From Rhizophagus irregularis (Eukaryota; Glomeromycota; Glomeromycetes; Glomerales; Glomeraceae), in assembly GCF_026210795.1 (NCBI RefSeq), contig NC_089435.1, positions 2,790,001-2,854,000 of the forward strand: a stretch of DNA of 64,000 nt. The letters run 5' to 3'. Numbering within the stretch: the first letter of the stretch is position 1; each line of letters opens with the position of its first letter. Under the pieces are notes generated by a model. That model had not been told where the DNA came from. It did not search any database and saw only the letters and a program-made list of their open reading frames with translations. The translations under genes and the position numbers were made by a program. Below are positions 1 to 10,819 of this stretch, piece by piece.

Positions 1-525
1 TTTTTTTCTTTTAAGCACAAATAAAATGAATGTGTGATCGTCTTGTACTACTCTAGAATATTCCATGTCAACAAATACAAATGTGGGTACGTTACTCATT
101 TATATAAGTCACGTGACTTACATAGCGCTGTTTGTTTGTTGTTTACTAGTTACCGTTACAACAAAATTAATACTCTTTTCTTTTTTTCTTTTTTCCATTT
201 TAAAAATATCCTTAAGATCATCAGGAAATTTTTTTAGGTGTAACCATGCGACGGGCGTAAATTTGTGTAAATATGCGGAAGCTTGTGTAAGTTTTTGTAA
301 ATTTCTTATGAAAATTTATGTGAACTTGTATGAACTTTACACCCCATCACGAATTCTTACATCTAAGATAATTTTCGGAAGACATTTATCAAATGATAAA
401 GAAATTAAATATCCTTAAAGAACTTATAAAATCTATAAAAAACGCGTTTATTGTAGACCAAAATAATTTACAGTTCAATAACAATATCTATATTATCGTA
501 CGGCTAATGCAGATTATGCTCAAAC

Positions 526-592
526 AAACTATCAATATTCGATATTGTACGCAAATAAACTATCGATATTCAATATTGTACGCAAATAAACT
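526..592. repeat. 31-bp short tandem repeat
   Basis: Two adjacent copies of a 31-bp unit beginning AAACTAT and containing ATATTGTACGCAAAT, followed by the first bases of a third copy. The copies start at 526, 557 and 588 and differ by single bases. The 1-525 stretch to the left contains only short chance open frames and a run of GTGTAAAT-like words (about 258-300); I see no gene in it. Confidence 0.7.
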
Positions 593-771
593 ATAATGAA
601 AATATCGGTCAAATAAAATCAGCATTATCCCCATAATGGTGTAGTTATCCGAAAAATTCAGCCGAAGGCGCAGTAAATTTTCGGCTAACAACACCCAGCC
701 GAAAAAAATTCATGTTGATCTTGAATATTTTTTGAATATTTTATTGGTTCAACATCTACTATTTTCGGCTA

Positions 772-828
772 GATATTTACGGCTAACTACATTATTATTT
801 TAAAGAAGTGTAGTTAGCCGTAAATATC
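772..828. repeat. Perfect 20-bp hairpin
   Basis: GATATTTACGGCTAACTACA at 772-791 is followed after 17 bases by its exact reverse complement at 809-828. It marks the junction of the left MITE-like arm with the interior of the composite element. Confidence 0.8.
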
Positions 829-1274
829 AAATGTAACACAATAGTTTAAGTGGTAACAAGTAATGAAAATTGATTGTTCATATTACAATATTTACCATTA
901 TTATTTAATGGTAAATATTATGTAATATTGTTTGGTGTAAAATTGTTTCTTAAAATGTTTAATTTTAATATTTGCTTGTAAATAATTTTTTAAATTCTTT
1001 GGTTTTCTTTTTAAAAAATTAAATACCAGTTTTTATTTTTTTTGATCGATTTGAATTAGTTCTAACAATTCTAATGATCTGCATGGTTAATTATAGGTAT
1101 GGGAAATTATATTATAGACGCGGAAAATTATATTATAGACGCAGTAAATTATATTATAAACATGGAAAATATTCAATAAAATGGATTTAAATATAATCAA
1201 AGATAATTTTTTTTAATAAACTTTTTTTCTTTGTTATCAAATTTGCTAAATTTACTGAAATTCTTCACTTAATT

Positions 1275-1485
1275 ATGGATTCTATTTCCACTAAACAACT
1301 TTTAACTAAAACTAGAAAAAAATTACCAAGTTTAAGTGAGATAATGTCTTATGGACAAAAACATAAAAAAATTCAGTGATCTTTCATATGTAGATGTTTA
1401 TATATCTGAGGATATAGTTATAGATGAAGGTGCATGTTTATTATTACCAGATGAATTTAATGGTTATATACAACTGCGCTTCTGA
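1275..1485 (+). pseudogene. Broken small ORF inside the composite DNA element
   Basis: An ATG at 1275 opens 34 codons starting MDSISTKQLL, ending in TGA at 1377-1379. The next frame then reads on from before this stop (KKFSDLSYVDVYISEDIVID and onward) to TGA at 1483-1485. Both parts have protein-like composition, and a single-base shift in the A-run near 1365-1371 would explain the split. I do not recognise the product. It could be the remnant of a host gene captured by the element or of the element's own gene. Confidence 0.4.
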
Positions 1486-1685
1486 TATTTCGGCTAACTA
1501 CACTATTATTTAAAAAAAGTGTAGTTAGACGAAAATATTCAGCCGAAAATAGTAGATGTTGAACCAATAAAATATTCAATAAAATATTCTAGATCAACAT
1601 GAATTTTTTTCGGCTGGGTGTTGTTAGCCGAAAATTTACTGCGTCTTCGGCTGAATTTTTCGGCTAACTACACCATTATATGATC

Positions 1686-3460
1686 CCCTAGCGATAATAT
1701 TAATTTTAACACTTCAGTTTAATGAAACAATGCTTTGGTGACTAATAAGAGTCATTTAACAAGTATGAAACACATGTTAATTTTTATTAATATTGTTATT
1801 TTTTATTTTTTATTTTTTAATGAATTTCACTTATCATGATACATTATTTTTTAATTTCCGAGTGGAACCACTCAAACATTAATCTTTATTAAAAAACTTT
1901 AATTTTCATAACAATATGATACTTTTATATACTGTAAATTACTATTGTTTTCACCTTTTAATATTGGAGAATGTTGTTGATGTACAGACTACAGATCACA
2001 TGACTGATATGAAATAATTTTTTTTTTTTTTTGTGGTAAACCAATACTTTATTATTTATTATTATTTATAATTAGGTTCACTCTGTACGGATTCTTGCCC
2101 GTCCGCACGCGTTTAAATACCAATCATTTTCTAGTATATCGTGTGACAATAAATATGTTGTTTACTTTTATTTTAGCCATCCTATTAATGATGATCATGC
2201 GATTCATGTGATTATAATGCCTAAAATACAGGGGGGTTTGAACAAAATTTACATTCTCCTATATCCAATTAAGCTGTAGCATTCTTCATGTACCAACTAG
2301 TATCATGTTATTAACTGCGTTATCTGTTTTTATTTTTTTTATTTTTTTTTATTTTTTTTCAACTTTCATTATTATTTTTTGTTTACTAGAAGCATTCGTC
2401 CCCTCGATCACTTAATCATCTCTAAATTTCCATTTATCTTAAGTTAGTGATCGGGAAAAATTAAAACTGTTATAACTTTACGTGCTTGAATATATACACT
2501 TACAAAGAATATTTCTATTTTCATACATTCCAAAGTCCGAACTAAATGAAGGAATTTTTAAAAAAATTTTCGTATTTCACGTATTTCACATAGAACAAGC
2601 TTAGGCCGGGCAAAAAAATTTTTTAGATTCTCGTGACATAAAATTTTAAAAATGACCCGGCCGGCCGGCATTTTTTTTTATATATGTAAAATTTTTTCAT
2701 ATGTATAATTTTTTTACGCACATTGGCCAAAAACTTAAAATCACGTGATAAAATTTTTTACTATAAAAAAAAAATTTACATTTTTCGAAAAACTGACCCG
2801 GCCGGGATACTGTACTTTAATGATGTAAATTCTAATAATCAGTGATATGGGAGCGTTGGCAATTTTAAAAGCTATTAACGATCTTTTTAGATTATTATAC
2901 TTCCATTAACAACTTTTCGATTAAATTCGATATCTTTGTCGAAATAAATACATTTTCCAGATAAATTTCTTCCAAATCATTTTTACGGAGTTTTACAGAA
3001 ATAACGGATAAAATTTTTTATAGGGCTACTATATCATTAGCATTACATCCATGCCGCTTGCCGCAGGTGCCGGGACCAATGAGTTTGTTTAAATAGAAAA
3101 TTTTGTATTATAATGTAATACTAAGTAAATTAAAGATGGTTACAGTAGTTTTTTGTTTATAATTATAATTAGGAATTTAATATGGTAATAATTAGTTAAC
3201 AAAAAATAATAAATAATATGTACTAAATTATATTTAATATTAGAATGATGATATAAATTATATTTATAATAATGTAGCTATTTACATTAATGATTTGACG
3301 GATTAATTAAGGAAAATAATTATCAATAAAAATTGATTAATTTTTAAAAGTATTTTCGAAAAACTTTAATATTACAAATATATTTATTAAATTTTATAAT
3401 TATTTCTTATTATTTTATATTACGTTAATCTTAAACTTATAAGTTATAACCAACTTAGGA
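1686..3460. other. Gene-free A+T-rich spacer with element fragments
   Basis: No supported gene. It contains poly-T/poly-A tracts, a GC-rich palindrome-bearing segment (2601-2815) with CCGGCCGGCCGG and CCCGGCCGGG words amid A/T runs that looks like a decayed MITE, and a transposon-end fragment at 2991-3025. Confidence 0.5.
2991..3025 (-). repeat. Transposon-end fragment (CCCTATAAAAAA type)
   Basis: Read on the minus strand this begins CCCTATAAAAAATTTTATCC and continues GTTATTTCTGTAAAA. The same end occurs at 45193-45228. Only one end is recognisable here, so it is probably a solo relic of the same DNA-element family. Confidence 0.6.
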
Positions 3461-3461
3461 A

Positions 3462-3775
3462 AACATTTTGAACAATTAAATGTATTAGAATCTGTTCATT
3501 TCATTTATTATTATTCTTTTGATACTCATTTTACTCGATAAATTAACTAAATCATTTTGAATTAAATCTTTATTCAAAAATTTGGTGATTATTAGAGAAC
3601 TTCGGATATGGATTTAGTTATAATAATCTATTATTGAATTAACAATTTCTTCAATTAATTAATTATAAAATTGTAAAAATATCAATTTTTTTTGATTTTT
3701 ATGAATTTGAAAATCAAACTATTTATCCAACGTTTAATTTAATTGAAAAAATCTTAATCATCTTTCTATCAACGT
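3462..3775 (+). pseudogene. F-box protein gene relic A
   Basis: Decayed DNA collinear with the middle of the intact F-box gene at 32757-34280. It has the segment encoding EQLNVLESVH, then a counterpart of the TKPFKLKSLF region, a GGTGATTATTAGAGAA stretch matching the GDYLENFGF codons, and an ATTGTAAAAATATCAA stretch matching the CKNIKFF codons. Many indels and stops prevent translation. No F-box N-terminus is present. Confidence 0.6.
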
Positions 3776-3861
3776 CGGTCAATTTTCCTACATGTTATAT
3801 TAATTTTTTTTTAAAAAAAAAATAATTTTGTAAATATTTTTAATTATAATATTTTATTTCT

Positions 3862-4180
3862 TTATTTAATAGTAATAAAAAATTGAAAGAAAAAGAAAAA
3901 AAAATTAAAAAAAAATTTGGGGGAAAGAAAAAAGGATAAAGAAAGAAATCGGTTTAAAAAAGGGAAATTTACAAAAAAAAAGGAATCCGAAAAAAAAATA
4001 AGTATCGAAAAAAAAGAACAATAATTTGGTCCAAAAAGAAAAAAATAACAATATGGTCTAAAAAAAAAAATTGAAAAAAAAAATATATAAAAAAAATATT
4101 TAATAAAAAAAAAATTTTCAAAGTTTGAAAAAAATGTAAAAAAAAAAAAATTAATAATCAAAAAAAAAATTATTGCTACT
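3862..4180. repeat. Purine-rich low-complexity dispersed repeat, copy 1
   Basis: The plus strand is almost only A and G, broken by recognisable words such as GATAAAGAAAGAAATCGGTT and CAATAATTTGGT. The same words in the same order occur at 53310-53490, so this is a dispersed repeat and not simple sequence alone. The flank TTTCATTAACTG and GGAATGCACATG at 4270-4325 also has a counterpart near 53728-53750. The Phe-rich open frame on the minus strand here is an artefact of composition. Confidence 0.7.
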
Positions 4181-4505
4181 AAGACTAAGGTTATTCAATT
4201 TTCGGCGTTCGATTGGCAAGGTAAATGGAATAGTGACTAAGCCACTTTTATAAATAGTTCGCAAATTCGGATTAAGGTAAATTTCATTAACTGAAATTGG
4301 ATTAGTTTATTGGAATGCACATGGATCGAATAGTTCTTGACCATAAATAGATCAGGCGGAGGCATGTCACGGGTTTTAATTATATTTCAAGTTATGGGAG
4401 ACTAATCCAAATGTCAGCCAAATTTTTTTAGTTATATAAAAAATTTATTCATATCGGCTGATCAGAAAAGCCTCCATAATTTTATATGCTAAATGACAAT
4501 AAGTA

Positions 4506-4676
4506 ACCCATGTTGTGCCCCAAATCTCAATATGCCCCAAATTGACGATAATCATCGATGATTACTATATGTATAAAGTAATGCTTTGAAAATTCTTAAG
4601 GCATTATAAAGATGGACCGATAATTTAGGCCGATCGTTGATTTGGGGCAATCGTCAACTTGGGGCACAACACCCAT
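4506..4676. mobile_element. MITE with GTTGTGCCCCAA ends
   Basis: The ends TGTTGTGCCCCAAA (from 4511) and TTGGGGCACAAC (to 4670) are inverted copies, and a second inverted pair (TGCCCCAAATTGACGAT and ATCGTTGATTTGGGGCA) lies just inside. ACCCA occurs directly on both sides (4506-4510 and 4671-4675), a likely 5-bp target duplication. About 160 bp, no coding capacity. Confidence 0.7.
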
Positions 4677-4679
4677 CAG

Positions 4680-5289
4680 TTATATAATGAACCCATCAAC
4701 TGAGCTTAAATATTAATTGGCTTGATTTTTCCAATCAGCCGATATGTATAGATTTAATTACAAAATTATTAATATTGTTATATATTTATATAATTAAAAA
4801 CAATCTCTCTAAAAAAAAAATTTGTTAATATCAAAAAAAAAAATTTCACGCAAATTTATTAGTTGGGAAATTAATATTGAAAAAAACAATCTCAATAAAT
4901 AAAAAAGGTTCTCACTAAAAAAAAATTTTTCACACGAATTTATTAGTCAGAAACAATATCATTGGCTAAAAAAAATCTTACTAAACATCGAAAAGCTATA
5001 GGACAGTTCTAATATGATTATAGTCTTGACCAAAAAAAAATTCCAAAAATTTTGATTAAAAAAAATCCCCTAAAAATTCCAATAAAAAATAAAAAAAAAG
5101 AATAAGAAAAAAATTTTGGTTAAGTTAACCGAAAGAAATAATAATAATAAAAAGAGGGATAAAAAAAATCCGTTATCGTAGTCAGAAATTTAATACGAAA
5201 TAGATCGGACGCAAGAATACCACATTTTCAATGTTACATAATTCAAATTATTTATACAGGGTAATCTAAATATGACAAAATTTTTTTAA
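4680..5289. other. A-rich spacer
   Basis: Degenerate A-rich sequence with repeated AAAAAAAATTT-like blocks downstream of the Sel1 gene that follows on the minus strand. No gene or clear element is visible. Confidence 0.5.
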
Positions 5290-8200
5290 TTAGATAGATT
5301 GATTTAAAAGAATGTCTAAATTTTCTTTAGCCTCTTGACATCCATTCTCTATTGCCATTTTATACCAATAAATTGCATTATCTAAATTTTTTTCTATTCC
5401 TTCGCCTTGCTCATATAAAAATGCAAGACTTTTTTGTGCATTACCGTTTCCTTTTTCTGCAGCTATTTTATATGAATTAAATGCTTTTTCTTTGTCAATA
5501 TCAATTCCAATTCCTTTTTCATAAAAGCACCCAAGCTTATATTGAGCATCAATAGATCCTTTATTGGCTGATTTTTTATAAAATTCAAATGCTCTAACCT
5601 TATTTTCCCCAACACCATGGCCCAACTCATAAAATTCACCCAGTTTATATAGTGCAACTTCATTATTACTTTCAACGGTTTTATGATACCAATAATTAAC
5701 TTTATCTAAATCATTATCCATCTCTTTATAAACTTTATTTAGTATATCATAGTCGTCATGATCCTTTTTACCAGCTGCTTCATTATATAACTCGAATCCT
5801 CTTTCCTTATTAATTTCAGTCCCAATACCATTTACATAACAATATCCAAGTTGAAACTTTGCATCAATATCCCCATTTTCGGCTGATTTTTTATAAAATT
5901 CAAATGCTTTCATAAGATCTTGTTCAACACCTATTCCAAGTTCGTACAAACTACCTAAGTTATATTGTGCTACCTCATTTCCATTCTCCACTGCTTTTTG
6001 ACAAAAATAAAAAGCTTTTTCTAAATCCTTTTTGGTTCCTATACCATAATAATATAAAGAACCGAGAACATTTTGTGCATTGTCATATTCTTTTTCAGCT
6101 GACTTCTCATAATATTCAAAAGCTTTAATTTCATCTTTTTCAACACCTCTTCCTAATCTATAACATTGACCTAAATTAAATAGTGCTATTTCACTTCCAT
6201 TTTCTGCCGATTTATGATACCAATATATAGCTTTTTCAAAATCTTTTTTCACGCCAATGCCATTTTCATATAAAGTTCCAAGATTACATTGAGCCGTTAT
6301 ATGTCCTCTTTCAGATGCCATTTTAAATGATTCAAACGCTTTTGTTTCATTAATTTCAGTTCCAATTCCTTTACTATAGTATAATCCAAGTTGAAATTGT
6401 GCATTTAAATATCCTTTTTCAGCAGATTCTTTATAATATTCAAAAGCTTTAGCTACGTCTTTTATGGCACCTTCTTCACCATAATTAAGACCTAGATTAT
6501 ATAGTGCTACTTCATTTCCTTTTTCTGCTGATTTGTTATACCAGTAAATGGCCTTTTCTGAATCCTTTTCTATACTTTTATATAAAGCACCAAGATTATT
6601 TTGTGCCATGCTATGATCTTTCTCAGCGGCTATTTTATATAGTTCAAAAGCTTTCGTTTTATTTATTTCAGTTCCAATTCCTAAATCATAACAATACCCA
6701 AGTTCAAATTGAGCACTGAGAAATTCTTGGTTCGCAGACTTTTCATAATATTCAAAAGACTTGATTTCATCTTTCCCAGTACCTAAACCATATCTATATA
6801 AAATTCCAATATTATATTGTGCAATTTTATGTCCTTTATCAGCTGCTTTTTTGTAATATTCAAATGCCTTTGTTTTATTAGTTTCAGTCCCAATTCCTAA
6901 ATCATAACAATATGCCAGTTCAAATTGAGCTTCCAAATAATCTTGATCAGCCGATTGTTTATAATATTCAAATGCTTTATTTTCATCTTTTTCATTCACA
7001 GCCAAGTTATATTGCGCTATTTCACACCCATTTTCTGCTGCTTTATTATACCAATAGGTAGCTTTTTCTAAATCATCTTCTACTTGTTGATAGTAATAAC
7101 CCATGCTAGTCTGTGCAATTAAATTTCCTCCTTTAGCAGCTTTCATATACCATTCAAATATTTTATTATCATCTTTGGATACTCCAAATCCAATTTCATA
7201 AAAATCACCTACAATTTTTTCTGCATCAGAATTTCCTCCTTTGGCAGCTTTCATATACCATTCAAATGATTTATTTTCGTCCTTAGGTGTTCCGATTCCA
7301 TTTTGATAATAATTGCCTAATTTACATTGTGCACGTGAATATCCTCCTTCAGCGGATTTCAAATGCCATTCAAAAGATTTCTTATCATCTTTATTTGTTC
7401 CTATTCCATCTTGATAACAAATACCCAGATTATATTGTGCACATATATCTCCTTCATTAGCAGCTTTTGAATACCATTCGAATGCTTTTATCTCATCTTT
7501 TTTTATTCCAATTCCGTATCGATAACAATAACCTAAATTATTCTGTGCACCAGAATTTCCTTCTCTCGCAGATTTCAAATAAAATTCTGTTGCTTTAAAT
7601 TCATCTTTAACTTTTCCTATTCCATATTGATAACAATAACCTAAATCATTTAATTCTGCCAATTTTTTCTTTTTAGCATAATCTATTTGATTTTCGTTGA
7701 AACCTTTACCTAACGATTCAAAATATTTTTCTATAGTAACTATCTCATCTTTGCCTATATTTATTTCTAATCTATCAAACTTTTCAAACTGATTTTGTGA
7801 CATTATGGACATCACATTTCTATTTTTTAAATTTCTAAAAATTTTTTCTCTTTTATTTAAAATAATATCTTTATAATAATAAAATGATAATAAATACTTC
7901 GCGATAATAATATTAAATAATTGATACATAGAAATTAATTCATTATTTTTTTCTTTGATTGACAATAAATAAAATTTCAAAGATTTATCTTTATCAATAA
8001 TATCCTCATTAATATTATCATTCAATATAATAATACCATATTCATAAAAAAATCCTATTATACTCGAAAAAATCCAATTTTCATTATCATTATCATTATC
8101 ATTATTATCATATTCTTCATAATGTTTTATTAAATTTAAAATTATTTCAGAATCCTTTTTATTATATTCAAAAAATTCTTTTACCCAATCTTTTATTATA

Positions 8201-8316
8201 TCTTCAAAATTATTATAATTCTCTATTCTTATTATTTGACGATAAAAATTCTTTAAAAAATTTTTTAAAAAATTTTCATCATCTATCGGAATATTATTCA
8301 ATGTATTTGATAACAT
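5290..8316 (-). CDS. Sel1-repeat protein (kinase-less, about 22 repeats)
   Basis: A single exon encodes 1008 residues. Residues 1-220 form a hydrophilic N-terminal region (LKNFLKNFYRQIIRIENY at about 17-34, an Asn-Asp tract at 70-80 from a GATAAT microsatellite) that is also found in the gene at 12337-14804. From about residue 221 to the end there are 36-residue Sel1 repeats of the form LGxCYxxGIGxxKDexKAFeWYxKAAexG. One repeat near residue 430 lacks its loop (NLAVNEKDENKAFEYY). Sel1 repeats form TPR-like helical solenoids that scaffold protein complexes; the partner cannot be inferred. Near the C-terminus lies a special module ([12 protein letters not shown], about 50 residues of spacer, then YWYHKTVESNNEVALYKLGE) shared with other Sel1 genes here. 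The start is the first ATG in frame. No signal peptide or membrane segment is evident. Confidence 0.9.
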   Translation of the reverse strand: MLSNTLNNIPIDDENFLKNFLKNFYRQIIRIENYNNFEDIIKDWVKEFFEYNKKDSEIILNLIKHYEEYDNNDNDNDNENWIFSSIIGFFYEYGIIILNDNINEDIIDKDKSLKFYLLSIKEKNNELISMYQLFNIIIAKYLLSFYYYKDIILNKREKIFRNLKNRNVMSIMSQNQFEKFDRLEINIGKDEIVTIEKYFESLGKGFNENQIDYAKKKKLAELNDLGYCYQYGIGKVKDEFKATEFYLKSAREGNSGAQNNLGYCYRYGIGIKKDEIKAFEWYSKAANEGDICAQYNLGICYQDGIGTNKDDKKSFEWHLKSAEGGYSRAQCKLGNYYQNGIGTPKDENKSFEWYMKAAKGGNSDAEKIVGDFYEIGFGVSKDDNKIFEWYMKAAKGGNLIAQTSMGYYYQQVEDDLEKATYWYNKAAENGCEIAQYNLAVNEKDENKAFEYYKQSADQDYLEAQFELAYCYDLGIGTETNKTKAFEYYKKAADKGHKIAQYNIGILYRYGLGTGKDEIKSFEYYEKSANQEFLSAQFELGYCYDLGIGTEINKTKAFELYKIAAEKDHSMAQNNLGALYKSIEKDSEKAIYWYNKSAEKGNEVALYNLGLNYGEEGAIKDVAKAFEYYKESAEKGYLNAQFQLGLYYSKGIGTEINETKAFESFKMASERGHITAQCNLGTLYENGIGVKKDFEKAIYWYHKSAENGSEIALFNLGQCYRLGRGVEKDEIKAFEYYEKSAEKEYDNAQNVLGSLYYYGIGTKKDLEKAFYFCQKAVENGNEVAQYNLGSLYELGIGVEQDLMKAFEFYKKSAENGDIDAKFQLGYCYVNGIGTEINKERGFELYNEAAGKKDHDDYDILNKVYKEMDNDLDKVNYWYHKTVESNNEVALYKLGEFYELGHGVGENKVRAFEFYKKSANKGSIDAQYKLGCFYEKGIGIDIDKEKAFNSYKIAAEKGNGNAQKSLAFLYEQGEGIEKNLDNAIYWYKMAIENGCQEAKENLDILLNQSI

Positions 8317-8653
8317 TTTTTTTTTTATTTTTTGAGTAATTTAATGAGTAACTTCTTTTTTCCAAGAAAGGATGGAATGATCTAAGGAGAAATTTAAGCT
8401 CATTTTTTATTTCCATTTTTGGGCTAACAAAGAACAATTAATTATTTGATACACAATTACCTTCAATGCGCATATTATCTTCAATGCACATATTAACCGT
8501 TAAGGGGCCCCCTATATTTATCTATTTTAGGAAATACAAAATTAAATCATAATTTTGGCTGGAATTAAGTATCTTTAATGGATCATCATCCTCCCTTATA
8601 AGATTGAAGTTATATCTCTATATTATTTAAAAATGCGGCATTCTTTTTGATTT

Positions 8654-8931
8654 AGAGGTTGAAAAACCTAACCAATTAATCGATTAATCAAGGTCCTAAC
8701 CGTTTAATTAGTTGGTTATGTAAAAAAAATATTAAAATTTACCAATTTATTTTTACCTTACAGGGAAGTTTAAAAATTCGAACACGTGCCCGAAATTTCA
8801 CATCACTTGGCCGCATTAGATCATTTGACTAGAATTATGATTTGAATAATTTTAATTGATTAGCAGATTTTGAGATACCTTAACTAGTTTACCGTCTTAA
8901 TCGGTTAGTTAATCAAATTAACTTTAAACCC
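8654..8931. mobile_element. Possible decayed MITE with AACCGATTAA-type inverted ends
   Basis: The left end (AACCTAACCAATTAATCGATTAATCAAGG) and the reverse complement of the right end (GTTAATTTGATTAACTAACCGATTAAGACGG) are similar but not identical, spanning about 280 bp. No coding. Similarity is imperfect, so the call is tentative. Confidence 0.3.
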
Positions 8932-9335
8932 TTGTATATTAATTGACAATTGTCTTCAATTCCAATTTTATAATAACTACTACTATTTTTCTCATACCGT
9001 TGTAAAATTATAAACTTACGGCAGAAATTAATTTTTTTTTTAAAAAAAAAAAAAATAGGGTAAATTGTTAATGAGATAAAAATAAGTGACGGTTGCATAA
9101 TTATGTGGCGCTTCGGAGTCATCATATTTATTAAGCGTTGTTATAAATTAAATTTTAGGCCATGCACCCGCTACATTGTTTAATATTCATTTGAATTTAA
9201 GAGTAGACTGACCTATAAAACTGAAAGAGAGAAATATTTACCTATATACACTTGGTTAAGCAAGTAAGTATTATTATCTAATGACCAGAAGCCAACAATT
9301 AGGGATTAAAGCACGTAGAGATAATATCCTCAGCA

Positions 9336-9418
9336 TAGGGGTGTTTGGCGAAATTAATGGTAAAAGGCGTTTGGAAATAATGGTAAATCCTATTTCTCCT
9401 CCTCGCTAAACGCTGTAG
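9336..9418. mobile_element. Possible short MITE (GGTGTTTGGCGA / TCGCTAAACGC ends)
   Basis: TAGGGGTGTTTGGCGA at the left and TCGCTAAACGCTGTAG at the right are near-inverted copies about 80 bp apart, and the middle repeats GGTAAA and GGCGTTTGG words. Resembles very short hAT-like MITEs, but no target duplication is clear. Confidence 0.3.
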
Positions 9419-10515
9419 GCCTCACCGGATACTATCATGTTTGTGTATTGACATCAAACCAGGCATGAACAGATAAAATAATAGACACTTACTTGCGAAT
9501 TTAAGACCTCAGTTTCTTGCTTTATTCACGTGCTATATCTGTTCCACTTAATTTGAAAATCTCATTACTTCTTTTTTTCGCCAACTAATGCACCACTAAC
9601 GTTAGCTTGAGTGCTTGACCAGCAATGCCTAAGTACAAAAATTTGCTAGTGCATTCAATAAGCAGGTAATCAGTCATCCTTTTGGTCCCCTTTGACAACT
9701 ACTAACACATACAACGGAAATGCTTTCGCTATCTCCAGTTCACTCCATTTCAAACTATTCCAGTCACATTGTCAAACTGATCAATCCCTGGAAACGTACT
9801 TTCGGACAATCATCCTCTATATCATCCAATACTATAGTCTTGATGATAAACGTGAAATTACCCACCTTACACTACCTCATAACCTATGAAGATGGTTTTG
9901 ATAATTTCGTAAGTTCCTGTTGTTGCTGCGCCACACAAGAAAGCGAAAGGTGGTGTTCGTTCTTGACCGACTGTGTGAGCTTTTAAGCAAGTTTTTAGAG
10001 TGACTTCTTGCAGTAAACTTGTCTATAACAAATGGGTTTCGCAGTACTAATAATAACTCGTCAAAGAACATTATACTTTGTGATAGTGGATTTAACTGAA
10101 GTTCGTGTCTAAGTTTATGCCAGTCATCCAAACATATCATATAAAGTATCATGTAAAAAACTTTGAATAAATAATTAAGCGTATTGTTAGGTACATTGAC
10201 GTTTGATAATATCTGTAAAATTTTTAATTTTATAGTATATATTTTCTTTGATGTTTTTGTGTTTATTGTGTTGTTGTAAAATTTTGTGTGATCGTAAATA
10301 TTAAAAAGAAGTAAATGTCTTTTAAAAAGAAGTATATTGAAGTTAGTTTTATAAAAAAAAAATAAGATCATTTTATATACTTGCAATACCCATTATTTAT
10401 GCACTACAGCACTGCGCCTTTGATGTCATAGTTACCGATCAATCTGTCTATATTAATTGTCATCGCGTCGTGTAACATTTTAAGAAATTTCATGTGCGAT
10501 TGTGTATTATTATAT

Positions 10516-10819
10516 TAGCCCTGTTCATTTCCGGTCGGTTGCATTTTTCGGTCGGAATTTGTTGTACAAAAATTATCCAATAAAATTTTTTTATTTTCGA
10601 TCGCAAATTGAACTGCTTTAGATTGAAATTTAGTTCGAACTCCTTATATTGATATATATTTTTTCTTAAATGTCACGTAAACAGAAATTATCTAATTTTG
10701 GTTGGTTGTTTTTTGGCTAAAAGTTCAGAAAATGGTTGCGTTGTACAAACTGATCAGCCCAATCAAAATTAACTTCAATCTGACCGAAAAATGCGACCGG
10801 CCGGAAATGAAAAGGGCTA
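10516..10819. mobile_element. MITE of about 300 bp with 40-bp inverted ends
   Basis: The left end TAGCCCTGTTCATTTCCGGT continues CGGTTGCATTTTTCGGTCGG. The right end, reverse-complemented, reads TAGCCCTTTTCATTTCCGGC and then CGGTCGCATTTTTCGGTCAG. A further inner inverted pair (TTGTACAAA words) is present. There is no transposase; the open frame crossing the right end is not a credible gene. Confidence 0.75.

Larger units (their letters stand above)
634..1677. mobile_element. Palindromic composite DNA element (nested terminal inverted repeats)
   Basis: The left arm (about 634-794) and right arm (about 1515-1677) are long inverted copies of each other, both carrying the words GTAGTTAGCCGAAAA and AACAACACCCAGCCGAAAA (or complements). 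Each arm itself ends in inverted TAGTTAGCCG repeats, so it looks like a MITE of about 155 bp. Inside the left arm 772-828 is a perfect 20-bp stem hairpin. A further inverted pair (809-828 and 1483-1502) bounds the interior. The outer ends read AATGGTGTAGTTA and TAACTACACCATT. No transposase is visible; the interior holds only a broken small ORF. A DNA transposon of unknown superfamily is the best reading; the target-site duplication is unclear. Confidence 0.75.

Noticed and set aside
34..596. Three short plus-strand frames
   Set aside because: Cys/Tyr/Phe-rich translations of A+T-rich DNA and of the 31-bp tandem repeat.
3862..4161. Minus-strand Phe-rich open frame
   Set aside because: Produced by the purine-rich repeat; low complexity and no homologue-like pattern.
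9692..10386. Several overlapping open frames of 65-169 codons on both strands
   Set aside because: No domain, no consistent splice model; one short protein-like stretch on the minus strand is noted in the spacer entry only.
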